From UBA1672 sp050633325 (GTDB lineage Bacteria; Pseudomonadota; Alphaproteobacteria; Micavibrionales; Micavibrionaceae), in assembly GCA_050633325.1 (NCBI GenBank), contig JBOEGH010000004.1:124001-188000 (forward strand): DNA of 64,000 nt, written 5' to 3'. The first letter of the stretch is position 1. Each line of letters opens with the position of its first letter. A model generated the notes under the pieces. That model was not told the origin of the DNA, made no database searches, and saw nothing but the letters and a program-made list of their open reading frames with translations. A program made the position numbers and the translations under genes. Shown here one piece after another: positions 53,603 through 62,824 of this stretch.

Positions 53603-54790
53603 ATGGTTTTTTGGCGTAAGAAAAAAAATATTGTTGAGCAGGAAAAAGATGCAGCCGATCAGGCATTGTTGCACCCTGAAAATGAACCCGAGATAGAGCC
53701 ATCTACAGATTACGAGGCCAGCCTTGCGGATGATGAAATCCAAGATGAGATATTGACAAAAGATAACGATGTTCTGGAAGAGCTTGTCGTAACGCCAGTT
53801 CCTGATTCTATTCCGGAAATTGCGGAAAAGTTAGTCGAAGAGCCTGATGATGACGGGTCGCAAGAGGGTGGTTGGTTTTCTCGTATGAGTAAGGGGTTGA
53901 GTAAATCCTCTTCAAAAATTACCACTGGCTTAAGTGATATAATAACAAAATCCAGACTGGATCAGGATGCTCTTGATGGGTTAGAAGATGTCCTTATTGA
54001 AGCTGACTTAGGGCCTAAAACGGCGGCAAACGTAATAGAAACGTTTTCAAAAGATCGTTTTGGCAAAGATATTAGCGAAGATGAGATCAAGGAATCTCTG
54101 GCCGCAAATATTACAGATATCCTAGAACCTGTGGCGAAACCGTTAAAGATAGTTAAGCCGGAAACAGGCCCTTATGTTGTTCTGGTGTGTGGAGTAAATG
54201 GCGCGGGTAAAACGACGACCATTGGTAAATACACACAACAATTGCAACGTGATGAGGGCAAGTCTGTAATGATTGCCGCGGCAGATACATTCCGTGCAGC
54301 GGCAATTGAGCAATTAGGTGTTTGGGCAAAGCGTAGTGGTGCGACGATGTTCTCCAAGGATGTAGGGGCGGATGCTGCGTCAGTTGCTTATGAAGCGTAT
54401 GAAGAAGCAGTTAAACAAGGTATTGATGTTTTACTGATTGATACTGCAGGTCGTTTGCAAAATAAGTCTAACCTTATGGCAGAGCTTGAGAAAATTATCC
54501 GTGTGTTGAAAAAGAAGAATGAAAATGTACCTCATTCAACTTTGTTGGTTCTGGATTCTACTACCGGTCAAAATGCGTATTCTCAGGTGGAGACATTTAA
54601 GAACGCCGTTGATATTACAGGTTTGATCGTAACAAAGTTAGACGGATCGGCAAAGGGTGGGGTTCTTATTGGTTTGGCAGATCAATTTGGTGTACCTGTA
54701 CATGCAATTGGTGTTGGTGAGTCTATTGAAGATCTTAAATCTTTTACCGCACGTGATTATGCGCGTTCTTTATTAGGTCTGGAATCATAA
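53603..54790 (+). CDS. ftsY: Signal recognition particle receptor FtsY
   Basis: FtsY is the membrane-associated receptor for the Ffh-RNA particle. The 395-residue protein has an acidic N-terminal region (residues 1-85) and the NG domain with GVNGAGKTTTIGKY, ADTFRAAAIEQL, DTAGRLQNKSNLM and TKLDGSAKGG. All GTPase motifs are intact. It ends the dapF-mtaB-ftsY set; a 71-base gap separates it from mtaB. Confidence 0.96.
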   Translation: MVFWRKKKNIVEQEKDAADQALLHPENEPEIEPSTDYEASLADDEIQDEILTKDNDVLEELVVTPVPDSIPEIAEKLVEEPDDDGSQEGGWFSRMSKGLSKSSSKITTGLSDIITKSRLDQDALDGLEDVLIEADLGPKTAANVIETFSKDRFGKDISEDEIKESLAANITDILEPVAKPLKIVKPETGPYVVLVCGVNGAGKTTTIGKYTQQLQRDEGKSVMIAAADTFRAAAIEQLGVWAKRSGATMFSKDVGADAASVAYEAYEEAVKQGIDVLLIDTAGRLQNKSNLMAELEKIIRVLKKKNENVPHSTLLVLDSTTGQNAYSQVETFKNAVDITGLIVTKLDGSAKGGVLIGLADQFGVPVHAIGVGESIEDLKSFTARDYARSLLGLES

Positions 54791-54866
54791 TATATGGTAT
54801 AATGTTTTTCTAATTATTATCTGCGTAATTCATTGAATATTAAGACAAAAGCGGCATGATAATTAA

Positions 54867-56378
54867 ATGGTTAAAAAATTAGAGACATTTAAAGCAAAAA
54901 AATACAAAGATGCGGATCAAGCTTTCGAAGCTGTTCAACGTATATATGAGGCTAATACACAGTTTTTACGCGATGCGTTTAATGATTATTGTATAGATAG
55001 TAGCAAGGCAAAGAAGGTTCGTGCATTTTATCCTTATGTTCGCATAACAACCAAATTTGCAAAGAGATCAGATATTAGGTTGTCTTACGGCTTTGCATCT
55101 CGTCCTGGTACATATATGACCACATTGACCAGTCCGGATATATTTGATGAATATTACCGTGAGCAGTTCCGCCTGATAATTAAAAATCATGACGTTCCAA
55201 TCGAAGTAGGGGTGAGCGATCTTCCGATACCACTTCACTTTGCGTTAGGAGAGGAATTCCACCTTGAAAGTGAATTATCCGAAGATCAGGTAAGCGTATT
55301 ACCCCAGTTCTTTGATGTTCCTGACTTGGATATTTTAGATGATGATATTGCAAATTTCACACATGTACCTAAGTCTGATGACGCTCCTGACCCGCTTTCG
55401 TTATTTATTGCACCGCGTGTTGATCTTAGCTTGCAACGCTTGAAACATTATTGCGGTACTCGTGCGTCGCATTTTCAAAATTATGTTTTGTTTACTAATT
55501 ACCAGTTTTATATCGATGAATTCATTTCGCTTTGTCAGGACATGATGACCAAAACTGATGATCCTGATTTAAAGAGACAGCGTATGGAATATACCGCCTT
55601 TATACAGCCGGGTGATAAGGTAATGCTAAATCAAAACATCGAAGAGCACACAGATGTTGCGAATGAGGGATTGAACCTGAAAAGATTACCGCAAATGCCT
55701 GCATATCATTTAAAGCGTGCTGACGGTTCCGGTATTACGATGATTAATATCGGCGTTGGCCCGTCAAATGCAAAAACCATTACAGATCATGTTGCTGTGT
55801 TACGCCCGCATGCTTGGCTAATGTTGGGGCATTGCGCAGGCTTAAGGGGATCACAGCATTTAGGTGACTATGTTCTTGCACATGGATATTTGCGCGAAGA
55901 TCAAATATTAGATGAATTTTTACCGCCAAGTATTCCAATTCCTGCGCTTGCAGAAATACAGCAAGCATTAGAAAATGCAGTTGCACAGGTGACAGGGCAT
56001 GAGGGATATGACCTTAAAAAGTTTATGCGTACAGGTACTGTGGCAACTACGGATGATCGTAATTGGGAACTTAAATCGTATCTAACGCAAAACAAACGTC
56101 TAAGTCAGAGCAGGGCAATTGCGCTGGATATGGAGTCAGGGACTATTGCGGCCAATGGTTTTCGCTTTAGAGTGCCTTACGGAACATTATTATGCGTGTC
56201 TGATAAGCCGCTTCACGGGCAATTGAAGCTGCCGGGAATGGCGGACAGTTTTTACCGGGAACGTGTTGAACAGCACTTGAAGATAGGTTTGCTCACTATG
56301 ACTTTGTTGCGTGATTTGTCGCCTGAAAAACTTCATAGTCGTAAATTAAGATCATTTGACGAGCCGGCTTTTCAGTAA
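54867..56378 (+). CDS. amn: AMP nucleosidase
   Basis: Amn cleaves AMP to adenine and ribose 5-phosphate and so limits the AMP pool. The 503-residue protein has the N-terminal Amn-specific domain (YPYVRITTKFAKRSDIRLSYG) and a nucleoside-phosphorylase-like catalytic domain with WLMLGHCAGLRGSQHLGDYV and the DMESGTIAANGFRFRVPYGT (part) nucleotide-binding stretch. The length matches the family (about 480-500). It lies between ftsY and sdaA, 24 bases before the latter. Confidence 0.93.
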   Translation: MVKKLETFKAKKYKDADQAFEAVQRIYEANTQFLRDAFNDYCIDSSKAKKVRAFYPYVRITTKFAKRSDIRLSYGFASRPGTYMTTLTSPDIFDEYYREQFRLIIKNHDVPIEVGVSDLPIPLHFALGEEFHLESELSEDQVSVLPQFFDVPDLDILDDDIANFTHVPKSDDAPDPLSLFIAPRVDLSLQRLKHYCGTRASHFQNYVLFTNYQFYIDEFISLCQDMMTKTDDPDLKRQRMEYTAFIQPGDKVMLNQNIEEHTDVANEGLNLKRLPQMPAYHLKRADGSGITMINIGVGPSNAKTITDHVAVLRPHAWLMLGHCAGLRGSQHLGDYVLAHGYLREDQILDEFLPPSIPIPALAEIQQALENAVAQVTGHEGYDLKKFMRTGTVATTDDRNWELKSYLTQNKRLSQSRAIALDMESGTIAANGFRFRVPYGTLLCVSDKPLHGQLKLPGMADSFYRERVEQHLKIGLLTMTLLRDLSPEKLHSRKLRSFDEPAFQ

Positions 56379-56402
56379 ATTTATGATTTATATGAGGCCA
56401 AT

Positions 56403-57785
56403 ATGTTTATTAGTTTTTTTGACTTATTTAAAATTGGTATAGGCCCATCCAGTTCTCATACCATGGGGCCAATGGTTGGAGCGCTACGTTTTTGTGAGCG
56501 TTTGCCCGAATTTTCAAAGCCGATAAATGTACGAGTAACATTCTACGGGTCGTTGGCATTTACAGGTAAAGGACATGCAAGTGATGTTGCTGTTATGTTG
56601 GGGATGTTGGGCTTGCATCCTTCTAAACTTGATTCAAACAAGGTTGGTGATCTTGTTGACGGTCTGAAAAATGACAAAATTATAATACGTGATGGTCTTC
56701 CCCAAATTCATTTTGATCCTGAAAATGATATAATTTTTGATTATGGCCCTGCATTAAATGGTCATCCAAATGGTATGGTATTTGCCGTTTTAGATGAAAA
56801 CAGAAATACATTATTAGAGCGTATATATTATTCAACGGGCGGTGGATTTGTATATTCTGAGGAAGAACTGGAAGATCAGCAAGAGGAGTTGAACCCTTGC
56901 AAAGACATTGATGACGTTCCTTACCCGTTTGATAATGCCGATAAGATGTTGGAAATGTCGGAAAAATCAGGTTTATCCATTTATGAAATGCAGGCAGAAA
57001 ACGAAAAAATATCCCTTAAAGATAAAGAGCTTCAAGATGGTATTCTAAATATTTGGTCTGTTATGGATGAATGTATAGATAGAGGGCTTGTTAACGACGG
57101 AGTTCTGCCCGGTGTTTTAAATGTTAATCGTCGTGCCGCGAATATAAAATCGCAACTAGATGCAGAGAGACAAAAGAACAGCCAGACTTATCATATTTGT
57201 AATGAATGGCTTTCCTTATATGCAATGGCGGTAAATGAAGAAAATGCGGCAGGTGGTCGGGTTGTGACTGCACCTACTAATGGTGCTGCCGGTGTTATAC
57301 CTGCGGTTTTACGCTATTACTTAGACTTTATTCCTGATGCCAAGATTGAAGATGTTTCGAAGTTTTTATTAACTTCTGCTGCTATTGGGTCAATTATTAA
57401 GAATAACGCATCCATATCAGGGGCGGAGGTTGGTTGTCAGGGGGAGGTGGGGTCGGCTTCTGCGATGGCTGCCGCAGGATTGTGTGCCGTTATGGGTGGA
57501 ACTAGCATGCAAATTGAGAATGCTGCGGAAATTGCGTTAGAGCATCATTTAGGGATGACTTGTGATCCGGTTGCGGGGTTGGTGCAAGTACCATGTATTG
57601 AACGCAATGGCTTGGGCGCGGTAAAGGCGGTCACAGCTTCTGCTCTTGCTCTTCGCGGTGATGGAGAGCATTTTGTATCCCTTGATAGCTGTATTAAGAC
57701 GATGTATGAAACCGGACAAGATATGAATGATATATATAAAGAGACCAGTGAGGGCGGTCTTGCCGTTAATGTTATTGAATGTTAG
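56403..57785 (+). CDS. sdaA: L-serine dehydratase, iron-sulphur, single chain
   Basis: The enzyme deaminates serine to pyruvate and ammonia with a 4Fe-4S cluster. The 460-residue protein has the N-terminal beta domain (GPSSSHTMGPMVGA) and the C-terminal alpha domain, with cluster cysteines in VGCQGEVGSASAMAAAG, MTCDPVAGLVQVPC and SCIKTMYETGQDM. GAGG precedes the ATG. The single-chain form is that of E. coli SdaA. A terminator follows. Confidence 0.95.
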   Translation: MFISFFDLFKIGIGPSSSHTMGPMVGALRFCERLPEFSKPINVRVTFYGSLAFTGKGHASDVAVMLGMLGLHPSKLDSNKVGDLVDGLKNDKIIIRDGLPQIHFDPENDIIFDYGPALNGHPNGMVFAVLDENRNTLLERIYYSTGGGFVYSEEELEDQQEELNPCKDIDDVPYPFDNADKMLEMSEKSGLSIYEMQAENEKISLKDKELQDGILNIWSVMDECIDRGLVNDGVLPGVLNVNRRAANIKSQLDAERQKNSQTYHICNEWLSLYAMAVNEENAAGGRVVTAPTNGAAGVIPAVLRYYLDFIPDAKIEDVSKFLLTSAAIGSIIKNNASISGAEVGCQGEVGSASAMAAAGLCAVMGGTSMQIENAAEIALEHHLGMTCDPVAGLVQVPCIERNGLGAVKAVTASALALRGDGEHFVSLDSCIKTMYETGQDMNDIYKETSEGGLAVNVIEC

Positions 57786-57800
57786 TTACCGCAAAAATAA

Positions 57801-57823
57801 AAGGCACCTGAAATTGGTGCCTT
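57801..57823 (+). terminator. Hairpin terminator after sdaA
   Basis: AAGGCACC and GGTGCCTT form a perfect 8-bp stem with a 7-base loop. The following T-run is poor (GTTC), so the convergent orphan may also rely on it, as its minus-strand side has TTTTATTTTTGC. Confidence 0.75.
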
Positions 57824-57853
57824 GTTCAATTATATACGGTTGAATGCAAAGTA

Positions 57854-58081
57854 TTATATAAGTATATCAACAACTGACCCGCGTCCGCCATCTTGCTCAT
57901 TATTGCGTGATGCAGAATTTTGCGATTGAGCCAGCTTTGAGTTTGCTGCTTGCAATTCGTTTTCGCGTGTTTCTTGGTTGGCTTGTCTTACTTCGCGTGT
58001 TTGATCACTTCCACCAGGTTGGAAGGGCTGCGAAATAGGGGGAGAAGCCTGTTGTCCTATTGCTGATAATGGTGCGGCCAT
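57854..58081 (-). CDS. Small Gln-rich orphan protein (75 residues)
   Basis: I do not recognise this protein. It is Gln/Asn/Ser-rich, hydrophilic and probably disordered, with a conserved-looking end RGSVVDILI. AAGGACG lies upstream of the ATG at 58081 on the minus strand, which supports it as a real gene. It is divergent from the DUF2336 gene with a 335-base gap. No function can be given. Confidence 0.6.
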   Translation of the reverse strand: MAAPLSAIGQQASPPISQPFQPGGSDQTREVRQANQETRENELQAANSKLAQSQNSASRNNEQDGGRGSVVDILI

Positions 58082-58416
58082 TTTTAACGTCCTTAATAAA
58101 TGAGTAAACTCTTTAGATACTCTAACATAGAAACTATTAATAAATTATTTCACTTATAATAATGGCATGAAAAAAATAAAAGTGCAAATTTCTATAAAAT
58201 TTTACGAAATTTATCCATAGGCATCGTCATGTTAACTGAATCATAATACTTTTAAGTTATATAATAGGAAATAAGGTTTTAATCTTATGTTTTGGGGCGC
58301 AAAGCTTGATAGGCATGATATTAGAATTTTTAGTTTTACTTATTAATATGCATACCGAGTATATCAATTAGTAAAATGATTTTTATAAATGACATGATAA
58401 TTGTGGGGCAAAAATC
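58082..58416. other. AT-rich divergent intergenic region
   Basis: This 335-base gap lies between the small orphan (minus) and the DUF2336 gene (plus). I see no gene of useful length (the longest start-to-stop frame noticed has 17 codons), no RNA gene and no strong hairpin. It must hold the promoters of both flanking genes, but no motif pair is clear. Confidence 0.6.
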
Positions 58417-59541
58417 ATGAATAAAGTAGTAGCAGGGTCTGCATCAGGAGGCGTGCCAATAGGGGCGTTACTGGGAGACACAAACAAATTATACAACTTG
58501 GCACGGGATAAAAATCCTGCGGCGCGGGTTGAGCTGTCCAAGACCATAGGTCATATTCTAGAGACAGACGTAACTACACGTGAAAGTGAACTTGTTGCTG
58601 ATGTGCTTATTCAGTTAATGCAGCAGGCTGAGAAGGATCTTAGGCAAGCAGTTTCAGAGCAGATATCTACTCTTGATAACGTTCCTTTAAGGTTGGTTTT
58701 GCAATTAGCAAACGATGAAATAGAAATCGCAGAGCCGGTTTTGAAGAAAAGCTTGGTATTGGGCGATCTTGACTTAATGTACATTGTTAAGGCTAAAACA
58801 ACAGAATATTGGCAAGCGATTGCTACGCGTGAGAATATTAGTGATGAATTGATCGATGTCTTGGCAGATACAGATGATTTGAATACTGCCTTGGTTCTTG
58901 CTGATAATATGAATATAAAACTGACAAATCATGCGCTTACCGCATTATCTGATATTGCACAAAACAGTGAAATTTTGGCAATGCCACTGTTGCGCAGGGA
59001 TGAAGTTCCAAGTGAGATAGCATCGAAGCTGTATCAGTATGTTGGTCAGGAAATAAAAGAGTTCATTAATAAAAGCTATGACTTTGAATCTAAAGAGGAA
59101 GTGTCAAAGGTTATTGACCGTGCTGTAGGAGAGTTTTCAACCCCGGCAACGCCGAATGATTTTATGCCAGATGAATATATGATGAATACCGCGCGTAATT
59201 TTATGAAAAGTGGTGAATTGAATGTAAGATTGATGCTAAATACTCTTCGTCGAGGGCATATGAAATCTTTTGTCGCACAATTTGCCGTGTTCATTGATGT
59301 TCCTACAGAGATAATAGGGCAGATTTTATCGCAAACACATGGTCAGGGATTGGCTATTGCATCGAAAGCAAGCGGTATTGACAAGCAAGATTTTCTGTCG
59401 ATTTTCATGTTAACAAATAAAATATGGAATCACGGCCTTATGGTTGACCCACATGACATTAAGTCTGCAATTGATTATTACAACCGTGCCACGCCTGAAA
59501 TGGCGGTTAAGATCCTTAAAGGACAGGTGAAAGCACGTTAA
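58417..59541 (+). CDS. DUF2336 family protein
   Basis: The 374-residue protein matches DUF2336 in layout: helical HEAT-like repeats (LVADVLIQLMQQAEKDLRQAVSEQI (part) and VPLRLVLQLANDEIEIAEPVL) and a long helical C-terminal half. It is cytoplasmic, without signal or membrane segments. DUF2336 proteins are common in alphaproteobacteria; their function is not established. It has its own terminator. Confidence 0.82.
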   Translation: MNKVVAGSASGGVPIGALLGDTNKLYNLARDKNPAARVELSKTIGHILETDVTTRESELVADVLIQLMQQAEKDLRQAVSEQISTLDNVPLRLVLQLANDEIEIAEPVLKKSLVLGDLDLMYIVKAKTTEYWQAIATRENISDELIDVLADTDDLNTALVLADNMNIKLTNHALTALSDIAQNSEILAMPLLRRDEVPSEIASKLYQYVGQEIKEFINKSYDFESKEEVSKVIDRAVGEFSTPATPNDFMPDEYMMNTARNFMKSGELNVRLMLNTLRRGHMKSFVAQFAVFIDVPTEIIGQILSQTHGQGLAIASKASGIDKQDFLSIFMLTNKIWNHGLMVDPHDIKSAIDYYNRATPEMAVKILKGQVKAR

Positions 59542-59581
59542 ATTATATAGTTTTTTTATTGATATCCTCCAATTAACTTTG

Positions 59582-59615
59582 GCCGGCCTCGTTTTATGAG
59601 TGCCGGCATTTTTTT
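59582..59615 (+). terminator. Rho-independent terminator after the DUF2336 gene
   Basis: GCCGGC (59582-59587) and GCCGGC (59602-59607) form a 6-bp GC stem around a 14-base loop, followed by ATTTTTTT. No equal T-run exists on the other strand, so it serves the plus-strand gene. Confidence 0.8.
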
Positions 59616-59633
59616 ATTACGGAAGATAGAGGA

Positions 59634-60824
59634 CTATTTCTTTAATGCAGTTATTCCGGGAAGTTTTTTACCTTCTAACCATTCTAGAAAAGCACCTCCA
59701 GCCGTAGAAATATAAGAAAAGTCCGAAGCGGCGCCAGCATTTTCCAGTGCGGCAATCGTGTCGCCACCGCCGGCTATACTTATGCATTGATCGTTTAATG
59801 TTTCTGATCCGACAAGTTTTGCAATCTCGTTTGTACCGTTATCAAATGGTTTTATTTCGAATACACCCATTGGACCATTCCAGACAACTGTTCGTGATTG
59901 CTTGATTCTTTCTGAAATGTAGGCGATGGTTTTCGGCCCTATATCAATAGCCATTTGGTCATCTGAAATATTATTAATATCAACGGTGGAGTATGGAGCA
60001 TTTTCCTTTAGCTCACTGACCGTAATCACATCCTTTGGTAATATTATTTCACAACCAACTCTGGATGCGGTGTACATTATATCGCGTGCGGTATCGGCCA
60101 TATTTTTTTCACATAGTGATCTGCCCATAGAAATACCTTGAGCATATAAGAATGTGTTTGCCATTCCTCCGCCAAGGACAAGGTAATCTACTTTCTCGCT
60201 GAGATTTTTTAGGACACCTAGTTTTGTTGATATCTTTGAGCCTCCTGTTACGGCTAGTACCGGGCTTTTCGGTGTTCCCAGAGCTTGCGTAAGTGCATTT
60301 AGCTCTTCCATCATTAATAATCCTGCCGCGCATGGCAAGAATTGCGCAATGCCGGATGTGGATGCGTGTGCACGGTGAGATGTAGAGAATGCATCATTAA
60401 CATATATGTCGCCTAATTCTGCCAATGATTTAGCAAATTCAGGATCGTTTGCCTTTTCGCCCTTATGAAAGCGTAGGTTTTCCAAAAGTATGATGTCACC
60501 AGATTGTGCGGATTTTGTTATTTCTTTTGGAGTTTCGCCTATAGATTCGGGAGAAAACTTTACATTTCCACCCCAACATTTTTCTAATACAGAGGTTAAG
60601 AATGCGAGTGACATTTCAGGATTATGTTCACCTTCGGGTCTTCCAAAATGTGATAATATTAGGATTTTCGCACCATTATCGCGTAAAAACTTTATCGTTG
60701 GTGTTAAGCGTTCAATACGCGTCATGTCAGTAATTGTATTATGTTGTTTTGGTACATTTAAATCAGCACGCAATAAAATGGTCTTATCTTTAACGTCTAA
60801 TTCTGCGATTGATTGAAAATTCAT
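59634..60824 (-). CDS. pgk: Phosphoglycerate kinase
   Basis: Pgk transfers phosphate from 1,3-bisphosphoglycerate to ADP in glycolysis, or the reverse. The 396-residue protein has LLRADLNVP near the start, ILSHFGRPEG, the hinge and nucleotide motifs KISTKLGVL and GPMGVFE, and the closing GGGDTIAAL. The usual gapdh neighbour is absent. It follows pip by 27 bases on the minus strand, perhaps as the last gene of an SNase-like/pip/pgk transcript. Confidence 0.97.
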   Translation of the reverse strand: MNFQSIAELDVKDKTILLRADLNVPKQHNTITDMTRIERLTPTIKFLRDNGAKILILSHFGRPEGEHNPEMSLAFLTSVLEKCWGGNVKFSPESIGETPKEITKSAQSGDIILLENLRFHKGEKANDPEFAKSLAELGDIYVNDAFSTSHRAHASTSGIAQFLPCAAGLLMMEELNALTQALGTPKSPVLAVTGGSKISTKLGVLKNLSEKVDYLVLGGGMANTFLYAQGISMGRSLCEKNMADTARDIMYTASRVGCEIILPKDVITVSELKENAPYSTVDINNISDDQMAIDIGPKTIAYISERIKQSRTVVWNGPMGVFEIKPFDNGTNEIAKLVGSETLNDQCISIAGGGDTIAALENAGAASDFSYISTAGGAFLEWLEGKKLPGITALKK

Positions 60825-60851
60825 ATGTACTTACTTTCTATCTCACCTTAT

Positions 60852-61817
60852 TCAGGATATTGTTTTTGTTTCTTCAGTTGCCCTAATTAATTGTGACCTT
60901 AATGGTGCATCTAATGCAGAGTGTCCAGCATCTGGAACAACAACATAGTTAGCCTCAGGCCATAATTGGTGTAACTTATTTGCCGTTTTTATCGGGCATA
61001 TTACATCATACCGCCCTTGAATAATGGTTGTTGGGATAAAGCGCAAGTGTTCAATGTTATGTAATAGACTTTTATTTTCGGAAAACACCTCATTTGTGAA
61101 GTAGTGAGCCTCTATCCGTGCCAGAGCTAAGGATTGTTGTTTTTGCTCTTCCGTTGTTATTGTTTCATAATTAGGCAAAAGGGAAGAGCAAGCACCCTCG
61201 TATAGGCTCCAATGAACGCTAGCTTGTATTTGTGTTTCTTGATCTTTATCATTGGTCAGACGTTTGTAATATGCGGATAACAGGTCGTGTCTCTCTTCTT
61301 CGGGAACGAAGTTTGAAAACTGCTCCCAAGCTTCTGGAAAAATGGTTTGCATGCCATATAAAAACCAATCAATCTCCGGCTGCTCACATAAGAAAATTCC
61401 ACGTAAAATCATGCTGAGGCATTTGTCTTTGTACTTAGACGCATATGCCATAGCCAGAGTACTACCCCATGATCCACCAAATAAGTGCCATTTATCAATA
61501 TTTAAGTGATTACGTAGTAATTCAATATCGTTGATTAGGTGCTGTGTGGTATTGTCCTTTAGGCATCCTAGTGGTGTTGATCTTCCCGCACCGCGTTGAT
61601 CAAAAATAATAACTCGATAAAAATCAGGGTCAAAAAACCGTCTGTGAATAGGGCATGCGCCTGCACCTGGGCCTCCATGTAATAATAATATGGGTACACC
61701 GTCCATATTACCGCTTTGTTCCCAGTATATATTATGCGTATCGTCTGCGGCCAGATACCCGCTGGAATATGGTGTCGTAGGAGGGAACAAGTCAAGCAAT
61801 GGTATGTGTTTATGCAT
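60852..61817 (-). CDS. pip: Proline iminopeptidase
   Basis: The enzyme removes N-terminal proline from peptides. The 321-residue alpha/beta hydrolase has LLLHGGPGAGACP, the nucleophile Ser in GGSWGSTLA, and the Asp and His of the triad in QGRYDVICP and DAGHSA. I chose the start at 61817 (MHKHIPLLDLFPP), with AGGAC upstream on the minus strand; the frame runs on to 61862 without need. It lies between the SNase-like gene and pgk. Confidence 0.94.
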   Translation of the reverse strand: MHKHIPLLDLFPPTTPYSSGYLAADDTHNIYWEQSGNMDGVPILLLHGGPGAGACPIHRRFFDPDFYRVIIFDQRGAGRSTPLGCLKDNTTQHLINDIELLRNHLNIDKWHLFGGSWGSTLAMAYASKYKDKCLSMILRGIFLCEQPEIDWFLYGMQTIFPEAWEQFSNFVPEEERHDLLSAYYKRLTNDKDQETQIQASVHWSLYEGACSSLLPNYETITTEEQKQQSLALARIEAHYFTNEVFSENKSLLHNIEHLRFIPTTIIQGRYDVICPIKTANKLHQLWPEANYVVVPDAGHSALDAPLRSQLIRATEETKTIS

Positions 61818-61867
61818 TGTTGTCCTGTTTTGGTTGGTTATATCAATTGGTGGTGGAGGCATGGCGT

Positions 61868-62797
61868 TTAATCATTAAAAGTGGGGAGGGCGCTTCGACC
61901 ATCGGTTTTTGGCTTTTTCTTTTTATGCTGTGTTGAATTGCCTGATGTTGGCACATCTTCAGCCTTTGTTTGTTTTTGTGATTTTTGCTCGAACAATGCT
62001 TCGAACCTTTCTGGATGGTCTATATCCATATATGGGCCGTTATATGATTCTATCCACCCGCGTATACGAATTAGTTTTCCATTCCATTGCTGTGGGTTAA
62101 GTTTTTGTTTTGTAAATTTTTTCAGATTGAATGCGGAAATTGCAATGGTAAAGTCATCACGCCAGTTTTGCCCAAAGTTTAAGTATAGTTTGTTCTTGCG
62201 CATTGAAACTGACTGAACTTTACCTTCAATAATTTGATAACTGCCTATGTGCTTCTTTGCTTGCTCTGGCGTTAAAACGTTATGGTCTTTTATGTTCCAC
62301 ATGCCTGTTTTTAATATACGTGCAGAGTTTTCAATTGATAACATCTGTTTGGCCATGTCGGGGTTATTAGGCGTTGTGCGAACCCGTGCAACACCAAGTG
62401 ATAACATCATACCCTGAACCCAAACGCCATTATCTGTGCGGACTAAATGGGAAATATGGTGGTCCATACGGTTTTTTCGCCCTTTGTCAGAGTTCTTGGT
62501 TTGGTAAATCGTAACCTTTTTGCCTACAAGGAAATCGTCTAAAATATGCATTGCGGTGATTGACAGGTCACCGGGATCATAGAAATCAAGATCGGCGAAG
62601 TTAAGGCCCGCCAAATGTATTGATCGACCATCGTCAAGCTTAACCGTTAAAGGGTTTAGTATTTCACTTACTGTGGCAAAGCCAGTTCTTCTCATATCAG
62701 AGAAATCACCACTTGGAAGTTGCCCCTCTTTTGCGAACAAAGGTGCGCAAAAAAATAAGCTGACCAAAAAAGAAAAAATTGTTAGAGTTCGTTTCAT
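61868..62797 (-). CDS. Secreted SNase-like protein with degenerate active site
   Basis: The 309-residue protein has a signal peptide (FSFLVSLFFCAPLFA) and a staphylococcal-nuclease-like domain at about residues 38-175 (SRKxH-type core with QGMMLSLGVARVR and a closing KTGMWN). The catalytic positions are lost: the GDT turn reads NPL, the first Arg is His (HLAGLNFADL), and the second Arg region reads NRMDHHISHL. It is therefore probably not a nuclease. A second beta-rich domain (about 185-275) and a Lys-rich tail follow. The role is unknown. It is divergent from the M48 protease, with 27 bases between the starts. Confidence 0.75.
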   Translation of the reverse strand: MKRTLTIFSFLVSLFFCAPLFAKEGQLPSGDFSDMRRTGFATVSEILNPLTVKLDDGRSIHLAGLNFADLDFYDPGDLSITAMHILDDFLVGKKVTIYQTKNSDKGRKNRMDHHISHLVRTDNGVWVQGMMLSLGVARVRTTPNNPDMAKQMLSIENSARILKTGMWNIKDHNVLTPEQAKKHIGSYQIIEGKVQSVSMRKNKLYLNFGQNWRDDFTIAISAFNLKKFTKQKLNPQQWNGKLIRIRGWIESYNGPYMDIDHPERFEALFEQKSQKQTKAEDVPTSGNSTQHKKKKPKTDGRSALPTFND

Positions 62798-62824
62798 ATC
62801 ACTATCAAAACTGTTCGAGGCATT

